Translations under genes and position numbers: made by a program
Part shown: in pieces, positions 8,401 through 9,366 of the stretch
Numbering within the stretch: position 1 is the stretch's first letter
Layout of the letters: every line of letters starts with the position of its first letter
The notes under the pieces: generated by a model
Seen by the model: the letters and a program-made list of their open reading frames with translations, nothing else
Database searches by the model: none
What the model was told of the DNA's origin: nothing
From: an uncultured Tannerella sp.
Lineage (GTDB): Bacteria; Bacteroidota; Bacteroidia; Bacteroidales; Tannerellaceae
Direction: 5' to 3'
NCBI GenBank assembly: GCA_938036405.1
Contig: CALHPT010000101.1
Span: 1 to 9,366, forward strand
DNA length: 9,366 bases

Positions 8401-8662
8401 AACTGTGTGCTGGCCCGATGAGCGCGACGGAGGACTGAACATACTTGATATGTTCAGTCGCCATGCCTTCGACTTAGTCATCAACATTCCCAAGAACCAA
8501 AGCCGACGTGAATTGACTAACGGATATAAGATCCGGAGGGCAGCCATCGATCACAACATACCGCTGATCACAAATGCCCGACTGGCAGGCGCTTTCATTC
8601 GGGCTGTCTGCAACTTGGGCCAGAAGGATATCCCCATCAAGAGCTGGCAGGAATACCGTTAG
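5417..8662 (+). CDS. carB: Carbamoyl-phosphate synthase, large subunit
   Basis: 1081 residues, close to the usual length of about 1070-1080. With the small glutaminase subunit it makes carbamoyl phosphate from glutamine, bicarbonate and two ATP, in the cytoplasm, feeding pyrimidine and arginine synthesis. Both halves of the internal duplication are present. The carboxyphosphate half (about 1-400) has VLMLGSGALKIGQAGEFDYSG (9-29), RSAYALGGLGSG (168-179) and EVNARLSRSSALASKASGYP (295-314). The carbamoyl-phosphate half (about 555-935) has VLGSGAYRIGSSVEFDW (571-587), RPSYVLSGAAM (722-732), SEHIEYAGIHSGDAT (786-800) and ECNLRASRSFPFVSKV (848-863). An MGS-like regulatory domain (about 947-1065) contains YATQGTAAFLRDNG (978-991) and NIPKN (1023-1027). 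The start is clear from the N-terminal strand. It begins 21 bases after the coiled-coil gene with no promoter visible between, so it may share that transcript. No carA lies in the window. Confidence 0.97.
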   Translation: MSKNNIHKVLMLGSGALKIGQAGEFDYSGSQALKALRQDGIKSVLINPNIATIQTSEGVADSIYFLPVTPYFVEQVIAKERPDGILLAFGGQTALNCGIKLYNEGTLERYGVRVLGTSVEAIMNTEDRDLFVRKLREVDLKTPASRAVETMSDAIAAAEHIGYPVMVRSAYALGGLGSGICKTESELRALAESAFAFAPQILVEESLKGWKEIEFEVIRDRTDLCFTVVSMENVDPLGVHTGESIVVAPTCSLREDEITRLQEISVRAVRHLDIVGECNIQYAYNSDTGDYRIIEVNARLSRSSALASKASGYPLAYVAAKLAIGYALNEIGEPGAPGSAAVAPQVDYLIAKIPRWDLTKFAGVSRRIGSSMKSVGEIMSIGRSFEEIMQKGLRMIGQGMHGFVGNNNLEFEDLDSELENPTDLRIFAVAQAMEKGYTIERIHELTKINPWFLERLKNIVDYTHVLGQYSKIEDLPADVLREAKRLGFSDFQIARYTGQPEDNMERENLRVRALRKRLGILPAVRRIDTVASDRAELTNYLYLTYGATPNDSATGDEHDIPYYKNEKSVIVLGSGAYRIGSSVEFDWCSVNAVRTARTLGYKSIMINYNPETVSTDYDICDRLYFDELSLERVLDIVDLEQPRGVIVSVGGQIPNNLAMKLYRRQVPILGTSPVSIDRAENRHKFSAMLDTLGIDQPRWAELTSMDEIDDFIHRVGFPVLIRPSYVLSGAAMNVCYNKDQLIEFLGVAARVSKEYPVVVSEFLQDVKEIEFDVVARHGEIVEYAISEHIEYAGIHSGDATLVFPPQKLYFETVRRIKKISRKIARELNISGPFNIQYLAKNNDVKVIECNLRASRSFPFVSKVLRQNFIDTATRIMLDAPFTPPNKTEFDIDWIGVKASQFSFGRLSNADPVLGVDMSSTGEVGCIGDDFDEALLAAMVAVGNTIPTRSIMVSSGGAKSKVDLLEPCRMLEERGYTIYATQGTAAFLRDNGVEVTTVCWPDERDGGLNILDMFSRHAFDLVINIPKNQSRRELTNGYKIRRAAIDHNIPLITNARLAGAFIRAVCNLGQKDIPIKSWQEYR

Positions 8663-8698
8663 CAGAGACGTATCACCTGTAGCACTTAGTTAATCATC

Positions 8699-8742
8699 GC
8701 CGGGCATGCGGAGAATCATCTCTCCGTGTGCCCGGCTTTTTT
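8699..8742 (+). terminator. Intrinsic terminator after carB
   Basis: Arms 8699-8714 and 8721-8736 form a 16-bp GC-rich stem (14 Watson-Crick pairs plus two G-U pairs in the middle) with a 6-base loop, followed directly by six T (8737-8742). It begins 36 bases after the carB stop and should end the three-gene transcript. Confidence 0.93.
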
Positions 8743-8907
8743 GTGTCTATGTGCGTAGTCAGTGAGGCGAGACAGTTGCCGAGCGGAGTTCTGTGGGACA
8801 ATCTCGGGGACCGTGGGAATGCCCAAAGACATTCCGCCCGGCAATCTGAGGCGAATAGGGATACTCCGCAGAACTCTCTGCACGTGTTCACTCCACCTCA
8901 GCGAACG
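8743..8907. other. Spacer with nested inverted repeats between terminator and repeat array
   Basis: No gene is supported here. GAGTTCTG (8786-8793) is matched by CAGAACTC (8869-8876), and TTGCCG (8776-8781) by CGGCAA (8839-8844). These two pairs are interleaved, so both cannot form one simple hairpin. No target-site duplication or transposase fragment is recognisable. It may be the decayed edge of the repeat element that follows, but this is weak. Confidence 0.3.
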
Positions 8908-9366
8908 CCAAAATGAATCTCGATTTGTATTCCCAAAGTGTCTGGGATATGAAAAACGAATTGCGATCTGCTATCCCACAGACCCTATGAATCAAAATCG
9001 GGATCCCGATTGACTATCCTATACACTCCATGAAGCCAAAAACGAATTCCGATTTCCATCTCCAGGTACCCTATGAATCAAAATCGGAACTCCGATTTCG
9101 ACTTCCAGGTGCGTTTGAAGCGAAAAACGAATTCCGATTTCCATTTCCATGTACCCTATGAAGCAAAATCGGAACTCCGATTTCGACTTCCAAGTGCGTT
9201 TGAAGCAAAATCGGAACTCCGATTTTGATTTCCAAGTGTGTTTGAAGCCAAAAATGAATTCCGATTTCGACTTTCAACACCATATGAAGCCAAAAATGAA
9301 CTCCGATTTTGCTTCATATATACATTGAAAGCCCAAAATGAATTCCGATTTTGCTTCATACAGTCC
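8908..9366. repeat. Tandem array of at least 11 palindromic units, period 42-43 bp
   Basis: The conserved CGATTT (or CGATCT, CGATTG) of each unit starts at 8921, 8964, 9007, 9050, 9093, 9135, 9178, 9220, 9262, 9304 and 9346, giving steps of 43, 43, 43, 43, 42, 43, 42, 42, 42 and 42. A typical unit reads TATGAAGC, an A-run, a core, then TTCCAGGTGCG or similar. Two core types occur: AAATCGGAACTCCGATTT (9081-9098, 9166-9183, 9208-9225), a near-palindrome, and an EcoRI-like form CGAATTCCGATTT (around 9050 and 9135). Units at 9050+9093 and 9135+9178 repeat as pairs, giving an 85-bp higher-order period. The left units are most diverged and the array continues past the right edge. Short 14-residue-periodic reading frames across it are by-products of the 42-base period. 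Confidence 0.92.

Noticed and set aside
9071..9359. Small proteins on the minus strand with 14-residue repeats
   Set aside because: Two overlapping minus-strand frames (9071-9283 and 9156-9359) exist only because a 42-base period keeps frame. The 43-base steps break it and composition follows the DNA repeat.
8908..9366. CRISPR array
   Set aside because: The whole 42-43 base unit is repeated, including what would be the spacers. There are no unique spacers and no constant direct repeat, and no cas gene is present.

Overview
The window looks like part of a Bacteroidales chromosome. I judge this mainly from the carbamoyl-phosphate synthase large subunit at 5417-8662, which reads like the Bacteroidetes form from its first residues. 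The absence of Shine-Dalgarno sites and a possible TTTG / TAnnTTTG-type promoter agree with that. The fairly GC-rich DNA would suit a GC-rich relative of Tannerella or Porphyromonas, but genus is a guess from memory.

Layout. Positions 1-574 hold no convincing complete gene. They contain a possible end of an upstream reading frame, a degenerate tandem repeat of about 40-44 bp (155-318), a G-run cluster (445-464) and a possible promoter (513-546). Three same-strand genes follow. The first (575-4336, 1253 aa) is a large multidomain protein with a methyltransferase-like N-terminus, a degenerate nuclease-like segment and a RecQ-like first helicase domain. In that helicase domain every ATPase motif I can align is replaced and the second RecA domain is missing. 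The second (4337-5395, 352 aa) starts on the base after the first gene's stop. It is a long coiled coil built of 22-residue repeats and ends in a membrane anchor. The third is carB (5417-8662), 21 bases further on, closed by a strong intrinsic terminator (8699-8742). The right end (8908-9366) is an array of at least eleven 42-43 bp units with palindromic cores, running off the window.

How the parts may work together. carB is housekeeping: it makes carbamoyl phosphate for pyrimidines and arginine with a glutaminase subunit (carA) not seen here. The first two genes are tightly coupled and look like a functional pair, in which a catalytically dead helicase scaffold could be linked to a membrane by the coiled-coil protein. 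Architecture recalls anti-phage or DNA-processing systems, but the sequence does not show a function. This pair is the best candidate for an undescribed system in the window. The terminal array is the second item of interest, because its period is close to four turns of B-DNA and would put all palindromic cores on one helical face.
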